Shown: positions 9,901-16,673 of the stretch, piece after piece | How the letters are laid out: each line of letters opens with the position of its first letter | Numbering within the stretch: position 1 is the first letter of the stretch | Assembly: GCA_041797745.1 (NCBI GenBank) | Contig: JBHBZU010000024.1 | Location: forward strand, 1-64,000 | Source: UBA3871 sp041797745 | Lineage (GTDB): Bacteria; Bacillota; Clostridia; Peptostreptococcales; Anaerovoracaceae | DNA length: 64,000 bases | Direction: 5' to 3' | Translations under genes and position numbers: made by a program | Notes under the pieces: model-generated | Databases searched by the model: none | The model's input: the letters and a program-made list of their open reading frames with translations, nothing else | What the model was told of the DNA's origin: nothing

Positions 9901-11678
9901 CAATAGAGGTTAAAACAAGGGATGAATCGCCAGATGCCACCATTACAAAGGGTGATGACGGAAGACAGTTAATTTCTGGCCATGCTGCTGGACAAATTGC
10001 GTCAATTGTAGGAATGCTTAAGGAGATTTTTTCTGTTGATGAAAACTCCTCTGATATGTTTATCTCTGCAAGGCGAGAAGTTCTTAAATATCAGATTGTA
10101 TCCGAATGCTTCAGAAATGTTCATGACTCTGAGTGGCAGAAGAGATGGTGCGCAATTCTGAAAAAGGCTTTCGGAAACGGAGCGAGCGGAAATATTAATA
10201 TTCAGGTTTCAGGTTTACTCATGCATATTAAGCTGAGTGAGGTTTCTGGTGGCAAGGTTGTTCAGTGTGTCTATGCAGATGCAGATGAAGGGCCGATTGA
10301 ATATAGATTGTTAAGCGCAAAGGAAATACAGCAGGAAGTGCTTGGAGAAGGCACTGTTCTGAAGGAAACACTTCCAGCGGATTATGATTCTGATGAGGTT
10401 CCTGAATCAAACGATGATGGAACGGTTATCTATGAATTCGGGAATCCATCCTATTCTATGGTGGCGGAGTCACAGATTGAATATGGAACTGGCATAGAAG
10501 AAGCCGTTGCGGAAATGGAGGCGGTTCAGACAGAATCGGTCGAAATAAAGATTCCTGAGAAAATGGAAGAATTGAAGGGCGTTCCGACAGAAGAGATTGA
10601 ACAGCTGGTAAAAGACTTCAAACGCTCCTGCGGCGATTATCACGTTAGTCTTCGTGAGTGTGATGCAAAATCGGCTGTAGTCGGGCCAAGTGTTATTCGT
10701 CTTAAGTTTAAACTCGGACGCGGTCAAGCATTACAGGGATTGGCAAGTCATCTTGAGGATATCGGTCGCGAAATGAAGCGAACTGGCGTTATTATTCAGC
10801 AGGTTCCCAACTCAGATGAATTACTGCTGGACGTTCCAAGACTCCAGAGGGAGAAGGTTCTCTTCAAAGATGTCATTAGTTCCATTCCAGCAGTAACATC
10901 ACCGGAGCAATTGTTCTTCCCTCTTGGCAGAACACCAAACGGAAAGGATTTGATTGAGGATTTGAGCCAAATGCCTCACATGCTCGTTGGTGGTAGTACT
11001 GGCTCCGGCAAATCGGTATTCTTATTCACTATGCTGGCGGCAATGCTGATGACCCATCCTAAGAAAGAGGATATGCAGTTAATTTTATCATCCTCAAAAT
11101 TGGAGGACTTTATCCATTTTGAAGGTCTCCCTCATCTGTACTCAGGAAGAATCATCTCTGATGCAGCTGAGGCCACAAAGGTAATCAAAGAGGTTATTTT
11201 TGAAGAGTCAGAACGCAGAGGTAGACTTCTTGCCGAAGCGAGGGTTGCAAATATTATCGAATACAACAAAAGGGCAACAGAAAAGCTTGCTCCAATCGTT
11301 GTAGTAATTGATGAGTTCGCAGACTTAGCTGACCAATTGGAAACAACAAAGGAAAAGAATGCTTTTTATAAGCCTGTTCAGCGAATAGCTCAGGCAGGAA
11401 GAAGTAGAGGTATCCACCTTGTAATTTGTACACAAAGACCAGAGGCAAAGCTTGTTCCGTCTACAACAAAGGCGCAGTTGAATGGTCGTGTGGCATTACG
11501 CGTTAATGACGGAATCTCTTCAAGAATGATAATTGAAGAGCCAGACGCTCAGTACCTTCAGAAGCATGGAGATATGATTTATCGTAATGGAGATATTGTC
11601 GAGCGAGCACAGGGATATCTGATTGAAATTGAAGAATTGGATAAAATCGTAGATGATGTAATCCATGGTAGATTGTAA
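6954..11678 (+). CDS. Giant FtsK/HerA-like DNA translocase with PD-(D/E)XK-like motif (DptH-like)
   Basis: 1574 residues. The C-terminal 300 residues are an FtsK/SpoIIIE-type motor: Walker A GGSTGSGKS at 1346-1354, Walker B VVVIDEF with D1453-E1454, then CTQRPEAKLVP and NGRVALRVND as in FtsK. The middle has D966-x18-E985-V-K987, a PD-(D/E)XK nuclease signature (ADLVGL, then IQPIEVKT). A Lys-rich linker followed by acidic stretches (about residues 260-340) separates the N-terminal part. Size and layout fit DptH, the translocase of phosphorothioate-dependent restriction. I chose ATG 6954 (AGGAGG 9 bases upstream, TGATG coupling to the previous stop) over TTG 6951. Likely role: the motor and DNA-cutting effector of the system. 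The motor assignment is strong; the nuclease and system assignments are inference. Confidence 0.8.
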   Translation: MIDKQSLVIGLLIEKMADSKVGILAKGIGDIQPDEIAVELSSQRKSHVYIAAVGYGISADVEEAEYTLTPSIEKAVLWRSFPEYAGSIVVFVKTDTDKLHSLAEFDVISLKDVSKYLLEQQITNESNTPTQNFWRALQQTSDYYSFEAIMEFVQAVLNEGTAAEAIPNNMWRLNLLCDADILGTKYKSDERLTRNRELIFAIGQLSEDSRKKLSRSLARTKEEDRARLQNAYNLLQNLYKYGNRDTLRQLDFATVQELFSASKANESKKKKKNPPKTPEGTGIDTPDVTSEAAPIRPKELGQLISDAIVNGDEEDTAAVKELLEELKKHFDPETEENNDSIPTISGVFDDRTIVIENHQSDLRKLVGTVCNETAWGGLMETEESVLKDAISADIKSFSPFNPVGPESMVAFHGGIDGSQSLFDFITQFDAQFKAKNIETAEMFIPIIEELLTLRGKLLSNLDMIMYYPVLSFGVDEEARQTLIGYIEAWAKLYHAFSINEPVMREMSPSSTSFIARALLLLDVLYVKTPKEWKAILLPLHPIFLWRYYEIFKTLPSKKAQLSEDDATALTAVLTQLPQILSFVIANSIVTETSDDKVLPCSGNIEMLPTFENKTNRYLGDDGTQSIGEILTRWIGFAPYTKNEIRICSVDAPDLIANIRAIKSFMDKNGCERVVYDVYLTRKQNGNTELSKLDYSGKDYEIGEFIRQNKIAISIRNVESASEVKTALSEKPVHVAFYFDQSAYAIEFGPNNKNLYINPLVVTYDYDFDEIQHRGSIFPSSEMDSGLIGDYHKLMKSADVISNNMNPRTTYNGSTDMTAVVSTIQEGMVQWLVAADRDTNNYDPHGAIPIGEMQYDRRMVNVWASSDSRIITQYLTMLRAYNLYPQPETLIGILKNFGHIASNGLISIPKFGADAQAIDNKKKGLIVTLFAATWYTRNNEDSLVASLDDDKARLWLQDSRFGNERADLVGLKYIAETNTLLIQPIEVKTRDESPDATITKGDDGRQLISGHAAGQIASIVGMLKEIFSVDENSSDMFISARREVLKYQIVSECFRNVHDSEWQKRWCAILKKAFGNGASGNINIQVSGLLMHIKLSEVSGGKVVQCVYADADEGPIEYRLLSAKEIQQEVLGEGTVLKETLPADYDSDEVPESNDDGTVIYEFGNPSYSMVAESQIEYGTGIEEAVAEMEAVQTESVEIKIPEKMEELKGVPTEEIEQLVKDFKRSCGDYHVSLRECDAKSAVVGPSVIRLKFKLGRGQALQGLASHLEDIGREMKRTGVIIQQVPNSDELLLDVPRLQREKVLFKDVISSIPAVTSPEQLFFPLGRTPNGKDLIEDLSQMPHMLVGGSTGSGKSVFLFTMLAAMLMTHPKKEDMQLILSSSKLEDFIHFEGLPHLYSGRIISDAAEATKVIKEVIFEESERRGRLLAEARVANIIEYNKRATEKLAPIVVVIDEFADLADQLETTKEKNAFYKPVQRIAQAGRSRGIHLVICTQRPEAKLVPSTTKAQLNGRVALRVNDGISSRMIIEEPDAQYLQKHGDMIYRNGDIVERAQGYLIEIEELDKIVDDVIHGRL

Positions 11679-11697
11679 GAAAGGAGGAGTGTAGCAG

Positions 11698-12387
11698 GTG
11701 ACGAATATAAAATATATTGACTATGTATATGGAACCTTTCGGACGGAAATTAAGAACAGATTTTTATGTAACGTAAATATTGCTGGAGAGGAAGTGACCT
11801 GCTATATTCCATCATCCTGCAGACTGAGTAATTTTATTGATATGACAGGAAGAATGGTTTTGCTCAGGCCGATAGAAACGCCTAATGCGAGAACACCATA
11901 TGCGGTGTATGCTGTAAAATACCGAAAAAACTTTATTTTACTAAATTTGGCACAGGCAAATAGAATAATAGAGGCACAAATTCACCGAAGATATTTTTCA
12001 TTTTTGGGAATGAGAAAAAATGTGCAGCGCGAATATAAGATAGGAAACTATAAAACAGACCTTTTTATTCACGATACAAATACGCTAATCGAAATAAAAA
12101 GTACATTATCGTTTTCAAGAAAATCGATCTTTCCGACGGTGTATTCTGAAAGAGCTGTTAAGCAACTAAAAGAAATTTCCAGATTATTGGATGAAGGATA
12201 TCGTGCTTGCTATATTCTGGTTTCGCTAAACCCGTCAGTGAAAGAAATAGTGATTAATGCGGAGGTAAAGGATTATTATAATACTTTTATGGAGTGTATA
12301 GAAAAAGGAATGACTTATTGTGCGTTTTCGGTTCGGCTGCGAGAGTTGGCTCCAGAGTTGTATGCCAAAATCAAGGTCATCGTATAA
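11698..12387 (+). CDS. SfsA-like DNA-binding nuclease family protein
   Basis: 229 residues. The N-terminal 80 residues look like the OB-fold of SfsA (FLCNVNIAGEEVTCYIPSSC), and the C-terminal part carries a PD-(D/E)XK core: D121, E132-I-K134 (TDLFI, then LIEIKST), followed by FPTVYSERAVKQLKEIS, matching the SfsA pattern FPDA..ERG.KHL.EL. The GTG start has an AAGGAGGAG site about 9 bases upstream and lies 19 bases after the translocase, so it belongs to the same operon. SfsA proteins are usually housekeeping; a copy at the end of a defence-like operon suggests recruitment as an accessory nuclease. The residues are visible, the recruitment is inferred. Confidence 0.75.
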   Translation: MTNIKYIDYVYGTFRTEIKNRFLCNVNIAGEEVTCYIPSSCRLSNFIDMTGRMVLLRPIETPNARTPYAVYAVKYRKNFILLNLAQANRIIEAQIHRRYFSFLGMRKNVQREYKIGNYKTDLFIHDTNTLIEIKSTLSFSRKSIFPTVYSERAVKQLKEISRLLDEGYRACYILVSLNPSVKEIVINAEVKDYYNTFMECIEKGMTYCAFSVRLRELAPELYAKIKVIV

Positions 12388-12413
12388 TCTTTTGATTATT
12401 TTTAGTCCTATGT

Positions 12414-12439
12414 ACCAGTGCACTGGTTGTACAGCAACC
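12414..12439. repeat. Nested short inverted repeats after the defence operon
   Basis: The perfect 14-base palindrome ACCAGTGCACTGGT at 12414-12427 partly overlaps GGTTG-TACAG-CAACC at 12425-12439. No T-run follows, so it is not a typical terminator. It may be a protein-binding site or an element boundary. The remaining bases up to the next gene hold only that gene's ribosome site. Confidence 0.4.
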
Positions 12440-12567
12440 AGAAATTATAGTGGATAAATATCAGGATATTCTGGCGACTGAAAAATAATAGAAATTTTAC
12501 AGCAACCCTTTGATGCACAGGTAATATAACCAAGCCGAAATTATTACAAAGTAAGGAGGCGCTTTAT

Positions 12568-13611
12568 TTGGCAAAGAAAAAAGATGAGATAACCATCCGC
12601 TCAAGCGCAGCGGAATACCTGACCTATGTTGCCTCTGTTGGTGATCAGCATGACAGCATAGAGATGCGCTATGAGGATGAGAATATATGGCTGACACAGA
12701 AGATGATGGCCACCTTGTACGATGTGGATGTTCGTACAATCAATGAGCATATCAAGAATATTTATTCTGATTCGGAGCTTGAGGAAGATTCAACTATCCG
12801 GAATTTCCGGATAGTTCAAACCGAAGGTTCTCGTCAGGTCACACGCGATACCAAGCACTATAGCCTTCAAATGATCATTGCCGTAGGCTTCAAGGTCAAT
12901 TCCGAGCGTGCCGTACAGTTTCGTAAATGGGTAAACCAGATCGCAAAGGACTACACCATCAAGGGCTGGGTCATGGATGATGAGCGGCTAAAGCGCGGAA
13001 CGTATCTGACAGAAAAGTATTTCGATGAGCAGCTAGAGCGCATCCGAGAGATCCGTGCCAGCGAAAGAAAATTCTATCAGAAGATCACTGACCTTTATGC
13101 CACAGCTATTGATTATGATAAAAATTCTGCAACGACGAGAAGATTTTATGCGACCGTTCAGAATAAAATGCATTACGCAGTGCATGGACATACGGCAGCT
13201 GAGCTGATCGTGGAAAGAGCCGATCACACAAAGGAGCATATGGGATTAACCACCTGGGCAGATGCGCCGGAAGGAAAGATTAAAAAAAGCGATGTCACGG
13301 TTGCTAAGAATTATCTGAGTCAGGATGAAATGAAGCAGCTGAATCGTATGGTGACGGCATACCTGGATTTCGCGGAAAACATGACATTGCGGCATATTCC
13401 GCTTACGATGCAGGACTGGGAAAAGAGGCTCAACAGCTTCATTGAAATGTTTGACTATGGTATTTTACAGGATGCGGGTAAGGTGTCCGCAGAAATTGCA
13501 AAGCTTCATGCTGAGACAGAATTTGAAAAATACCGTGTCATCCAGGATAGATTGTTCATGTCTGATTTTGATAGGTACATGCTGGAGTTGGAAGAAAGCG
13601 CAAAGAAATAA
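12568..13611 (+). CDS. rhuM: RhuM family protein (virulence RhuM-like)
   Basis: 347 residues. The N-terminal region has the RhuM hallmarks: IEMRYEDENIWLTQKMMATLYDV, TINEHIKNIYSDSEL, the RQVTRDTKHYSLQMIIAVGF block and ERAVQFRKWV. The family is widespread in gut bacteria, often next to restriction or toxin-antitoxin genes, and has no settled biochemical role. The start is TTG at 12568, supported by AAGGAGG 8 bases upstream; no ATG is better placed. The C-terminal half (about 200-347) is a helical extension present in typical RhuM. It is separated from the SfsA-like gene by 180 bases and has its own ribosome site, so it may be an independent cargo gene of the same island. Confidence 0.85.
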   Translation: MAKKKDEITIRSSAAEYLTYVASVGDQHDSIEMRYEDENIWLTQKMMATLYDVDVRTINEHIKNIYSDSELEEDSTIRNFRIVQTEGSRQVTRDTKHYSLQMIIAVGFKVNSERAVQFRKWVNQIAKDYTIKGWVMDDERLKRGTYLTEKYFDEQLERIREIRASERKFYQKITDLYATAIDYDKNSATTRRFYATVQNKMHYAVHGHTAAELIVERADHTKEHMGLTTWADAPEGKIKKSDVTVAKNYLSQDEMKQLNRMVTAYLDFAENMTLRHIPLTMQDWEKRLNSFIEMFDYGILQDAGKVSAEIAKLHAETEFEKYRVIQDRLFMSDFDRYMLELEESAKK

Positions 13612-13628
13612 GGATCGGATTCCAGGTC

Positions 13629-13744
13629 GAGACGGTGAAATCCGGCAACTCAACTCCCTGCGAGTGTATGGCAAATTCGTGCTCAGAGCGAATGAATTGT
13701 GTAGAAGTTGAGCGGCTTTCACTGTCTCAACGGTCGAGACAGTG
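13629..13744 (+). other. Structured non-coding stretch with two mutually exclusive hairpins
   Basis: Left arm GAGACGGTGAAA (13629-13640) pairs with TTTCACTGTCTC (13717-13728), one G-U wobble. Inside, CTCAACT (13649-13655) pairs with AGTTGAG (13706-13712) and ATTCG (13675-13679) with CGAAT (13689-13693). The same right arm can instead pair with GAGACAGTG at 13736-13744. The alternative folds resemble an attenuator or a mobile-element end. It starts 18 bases after the rhuM stop and contains no plausible gene. Confidence 0.45.
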
Positions 13745-14199
13745 GCAGGTGGCAGCAGTGTAAGCTTGCCTTGCATTATATTAAGTAGAAAAGACCTTAT
13801 ACTGACTTGTTCCCATAGACTTCAATGGTCAAGACCTTGGTATGAATGTCAATTTTGCCACAGATTGCATCTGTTTGCATCTGTGAATGCGCGGTTTCAG
13901 AAGGTGTGGACATGTTCCCGGTTTGACAGGATATGTTTCCGCGAACGGGCACAAAGCCTGACATCAATCAGAAGGTATCGTGCCACGTGGAGACAGTAGT
14001 ATTGCTGGCAGGCGTACTGTTTTTCCTCATGTATTTCAGGACATTAAGAGAAAACTGACGGAGCTTTTCATGAGAAAAGAAAAGGAAAATGCAAAATGGT
14101 GTAAAGAAGCTGACTGCGGCTTTCAAATATGTATACAAGTATAATTAAAACAAGTAATACAAAATAGCGAAAATGTGAAAATAGTGAAAAGAGAAAACT
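13745..14199. other. Intergenic stretch with possible decayed coding remnant
   Basis: No supported gene. A short open stretch on the plus strand ending at the TAA near 14147 reads FPHVFQDIKRKLTELFMRKE and continues with Cys/Lys-rich residues, but it lacks a start and is interrupted upstream by a stop. It looks like the tail of a degraded gene, perhaps from a mobile element. The last 50 bases are A-rich and lead into the next gene. Confidence 0.3.
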
Positions 14200-14733
14200 A
14201 TGGGACTATTTGATTCACTGAATAAGCAGGGACAAAACAAATCGGAGACATTCACTTTTGCGGCATTGCCAACCAATTTAGAAGAGCTTAAGGCTTTGCC
14301 GGAGGCTACGCTGGATTCCCCTTACAAAACGGCGGCGCTAGCAATTGCTGCCCTTTGCCAATTTGAGCAAAACGAGCGCGCTGTTTATGAAATGCTGGAT
14401 TTTTTAAAGGGTCCGGACAGTCTCTCCAATTTGGAGAAGCAATTCTTAAGGGACAGGTTATGCGGTAAGGGCTATAAGAGCTTTTCGTTTTTCGCCGGAG
14501 TCACACCAAGCAACAGCTATGTGCCTACTGTGCCGTATCAGATTACAATCAGCTCAAACCCATATTCCTTTGGAACGGAAAACAGGGCAACTTTATATGC
14601 GCAAAGCGGCGGAGCGGACAACCCAAGAACAATCAAACTGAGGCAGAAAGTATCCACGGGGCAATGGTTCTTAAATGAGATACAATGTCTCAGCGATATT
14701 CGCATTCCGGCTGCGGAAGACCCTTGGGCGTAA
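14200..14733 (+). CDS. Conserved hypothetical protein, resembles DUF6935 family
   Basis: 177 residues, soluble, no signal peptide. It starts MGLFDSL, has a helical region (residues about 25-85: EELKALPEATLDSPYKTAALAI and following), then a beta-rich C-terminus with TIKLRQKVSTGQWFLNEI and ending IPAAEDPWA. That ending matches my memory of the DUF6935 family of Clostridia, whose function is unknown. The ribosome site is weak (AAAGAGA about 7 bases before the ATG). It stands alone: about 590 bases without a gene on its left, and a terminator after it on the right. Base usage is close to that of the chromosomal genes that follow, so it may mark the right edge of the island. Confidence 0.65.
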   Translation: MGLFDSLNKQGQNKSETFTFAALPTNLEELKALPEATLDSPYKTAALAIAALCQFEQNERAVYEMLDFLKGPDSLSNLEKQFLRDRLCGKGYKSFSFFAGVTPSNSYVPTVPYQITISSNPYSFGTENRATLYAQSGGADNPRTIKLRQKVSTGQWFLNEIQCLSDIRIPAAEDPWA

Positions 14734-14904
14734 GCGGAAAGGCGTGCATAAAGGCTATGTTGCACTTTCTCGCCGGAAGCAAAGGCATATGGGCAATATC
14801 ACATAAATGAGACTTTAAGGATAAAAGGCAAAAGAAACCCTTGATGACAGTTTGAGGTATTAGTGCAAAGAAGCTATTACAATACCAAATCATTAATAGC
14901 AAAT

Positions 14905-14956
14905 CACAGAAGCTTTTTAAGTGGGAATTTTACTGCTCCAAGCTTCTGTGTTTTTT
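14905..14956 (+). terminator. Rho-independent terminator after the DUF6935-like gene
   Basis: CACAGAAGCTT (14905-14915) pairs perfectly with AAGCTTCTGTG (14940-14950), followed by six T. The stretch 14734-14904 before it shows nothing else recognisable. Confidence 0.8.
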
Positions 14957-15058
14957 GATTAATTCTTTATGAATATTTCTTAATTAACAGTTTAAATCAA
15001 CAGCTTGAATTAATTTGCAGATTTTTTTGCCAATTTAATTGAGAAATCAGCGCTTTTC

Positions 15059-15087
15059 TTGACAGTTTCAAGTAAAAAAGCTATTAT
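15059..15087 (+). promoter_or_regulatory. Sigma-A promoter for the pilin-like gene
   Basis: TTGACA at 15059-15064, a 17-base spacer, and TATTAT at 15082-15087: close to consensus, 67 bases before the start codon. The rest of 14957-15154 is AT-rich without other features. Confidence 0.7.
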
Positions 15088-15154
15088 TATACCAAATAAT
15101 TGTATTTTAAAAGGGTGCTGTTAAACAGGTGGCGCCGTATTGAAGGTGTGATAA

Positions 15155-15997
15155 ATGTACAATAAGAATTATAAAAATAAAAAAGGATTTACTTTACTTG
15201 AGCTTTTGATTGTGGTTGCAATAATCGCAGTGCTTGTATCCATAGCTATTCCTGTCTTAACTGTTCAACTGGAAAAGACCAGAGAAGCAACTGACCTTGC
15301 CAATGTCAGAGCCGCCTACGCAAAAGTTATGGCGGCAGCAATGCTTGAGGACAAATCAGCCGAAGTATTCAAGGACGGAATGTACCAAATGACCGTTTCC
15401 TTAAAGCAAAAGCAGGACGATTGGCAGAGCTACCCGGTGACTATTGCAAACGTAACGGTTACAAAGGGAAAGCCCCAAAATGATAATTGGAAAGGCTATC
15501 CGAAGCCTAACGGAAGTTGCACGGTGTCTTATAAGGAAGAACGAGGCGTTTTGTTTGATTGGAACGGAACTCCTGACGGTAGCACTTCAGGTGGGCAGGC
15601 ATTGGCGAATAATATCCTGTCAAACGGAGGTTTTTCCGAAAGCGACAATGGCTGGGAATTGATTAACGGTGCCAAAATCGAAGATGCCAAGGCAACATTA
15701 AGTTCGGGACATAAGGGCGGAGTAATTAAACAGAATGTCAACTTGGAAGAGGGGAAGGAATACATTTTTACTGTAGATGTAGAAAAGTGCGGAGCCCCAT
15801 TAGATATACGTATAAGCAACAGAAATGGCAACGTTAATTATTTGACGGAAAACGTTACAAAGGACGGAAAAGTAGAATACCGCTATAAACATGAAAAAAA
15901 TAGAGATAACAATGTACAGGTATCATTGCATGTATTTGAAAGCAGTGAAAAATTACCTGTGACAATAAAGTATGTCCATCTCACCGAAGCTAAGTAG
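15155..15997 (+). CDS. Type IV pilin-like protein with carbohydrate-binding-like C-terminus
   Basis: 280 residues. A class III/type IVa prepilin leader is clear: KKG11 then F12-T-L-L-E16 (the conserved Glu5 of the mature protein), followed by one hydrophobic helix (LLIVVAIIAVLVSIAIPVL). Residues about 50-150 form a variable domain rich in Trp/Lys. Residues about 151-278 look like a CBM4/9-type beta-sandwich (NILSNGGFSESDNGWELING, then EEGKEYIFTVDVEK). It should be cleaved by a prepilin peptidase and displayed on the surface, perhaps binding sugars. No assembly ATPase, platform protein or peptidase lies in the window, so it is an orphan pilin. The nearby diguanylate cyclase fits known c-di-GMP control of pili, but a link here is inference. 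Confidence 0.85.
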   Translation: MYNKNYKNKKGFTLLELLIVVAIIAVLVSIAIPVLTVQLEKTREATDLANVRAAYAKVMAAAMLEDKSAEVFKDGMYQMTVSLKQKQDDWQSYPVTIANVTVTKGKPQNDNWKGYPKPNGSCTVSYKEERGVLFDWNGTPDGSTSGGQALANNILSNGGFSESDNGWELINGAKIEDAKATLSSGHKGGVIKQNVNLEEGKEYIFTVDVEKCGAPLDIRISNRNGNVNYLTENVTKDGKVEYRYKHEKNRDNNVQVSLHVFESSEKLPVTIKYVHLTEAK

Positions 15998-16147
15998 CAA
16001 AGGTTTTAAGTTTAAGAACGGTAAACCATTTGTGAAAAGCAGATATAACAAACAAAAATCAGCTTGAACTTAAGAAATATAAACGTCCAACAATAAAGTA
16101 TGTCCATCTCACCGAAGCTAAGTAGCAAAGGCTTTTAAGTTCAAGAA
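15962..16147 (+). repeat. Direct repeat of the pilin gene 3' end
   Basis: About 55 bases beginning ACAATAAAGTATGTCC occur at 15962-16018 and again at 16090-16147, offset 128 bases, with few differences. The first copy spans the pilin stop codon; the second is followed by a decayed coding fragment. This points to a partial tandem duplication. Confidence 0.8.
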
Positions 16148-16169
16148 TTATAAACATCTCTTTTGAAAC

Positions 16170-16319
16170 AATGAAAAATTCCGTATCACTTTTGGAAAAG
16201 AAACCGAGGACCTTGACGGCATGGTGCTTAAGAAAGAATATATTGAAATTTATGATCAAAGCGGCAATTCCATTTGCAAAAAGGAGGACGTTTTTGTGGG
16301 AGCTCTTGGTGCTGAATAG
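16170..16319 (+). pseudogene. Decayed coding fragment, probable duplicated pilin tail
   Basis: Reading from 16170 gives 49 codons with normal composition (NEKFRITFGKETEDLDGMVL, later FVGALGAE and a stop), but there is no start codon and the frame has a stop (TGA at 16164) just upstream. It sits right behind the second copy of the duplicated pilin 3' end, so it may be the tail of a second pilin-like gene. The alternative frame opening with ATG at 16171 gives a less natural basic peptide. Confidence 0.45.
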
Positions 16320-16462
16320 GTGCGGAACCTGTTTCGGAATGGGCAGTGTAAAAAGTCTTTAAACAGCTGAAAGTTTTGAGAAACACGGGAATAGGGCTGA
16401 AAGCAAGTTGAAAACTCCACTCAAAATAAAATCATAAAGGAAAATAACAAAAGGACAATAGC

Positions 16463-16498
16463 AAAAGGACAATGGAAAAATAACCATTGTCCTTTTTT
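16463..16498 (+). terminator. Rho-independent terminator
   Basis: GGACAATGG (16467-16475) pairs with CCATTGTCC (16484-16492) around an A-rich loop, followed by six T; preceding A residues extend the stem. It closes the pilin/pseudogene unit. Confidence 0.85.
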
Positions 16499-16552
16499 AG
16501 CATTTTAAACATTGCCTTACATTAAATTTAAATAAACTTTACAAACTCACTG

Positions 16553-16581
16553 TTGAACCGTAGGTGGAATGATGTTATGAT
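16553..16581 (+). promoter_or_regulatory. Probable promoter for the diguanylate cyclase gene
   Basis: TTGAAC at 16553-16558, 17-base spacer, TATGAT at 16576-16581. The 90-base leader that follows shows no c-di-GMP riboswitch core that I can recognise. Confidence 0.45.
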
Positions 16582-16673
16582 TTGATTGGAAAGCGTTGGT
16601 GTTTTACCATTTTGAGTTAGGTATCCTATACCGACCGAAATAAAAAGTAAAAAATATTGGGAGCTGTTTAGTA

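Noticed and set aside
1890..11678. Complete phosphorothioate (Dnd) modification-restriction system
   Set aside because: No DndB, C, D or E-like gene is in the window, and similarity to DptF/G/H is mainly by layout; called only DptFGH-like.
13649..13712. Integron attC-like pair, ACTCAAC and GTTGAGC
   Set aside because: The R-box consensus is met, but the stem continues well outside these boxes and no integrase or cassette array is present.
13742..13999. 85-codon frame after the structured stretch
   Set aside because: Cys/Arg/Trp-rich composition, no ribosome site and no family; probably chance or decayed sequence.
16582..16673. c-di-GMP riboswitch before the diguanylate cyclase gene
   Set aside because: No GEMM core pattern is visible in the leader.
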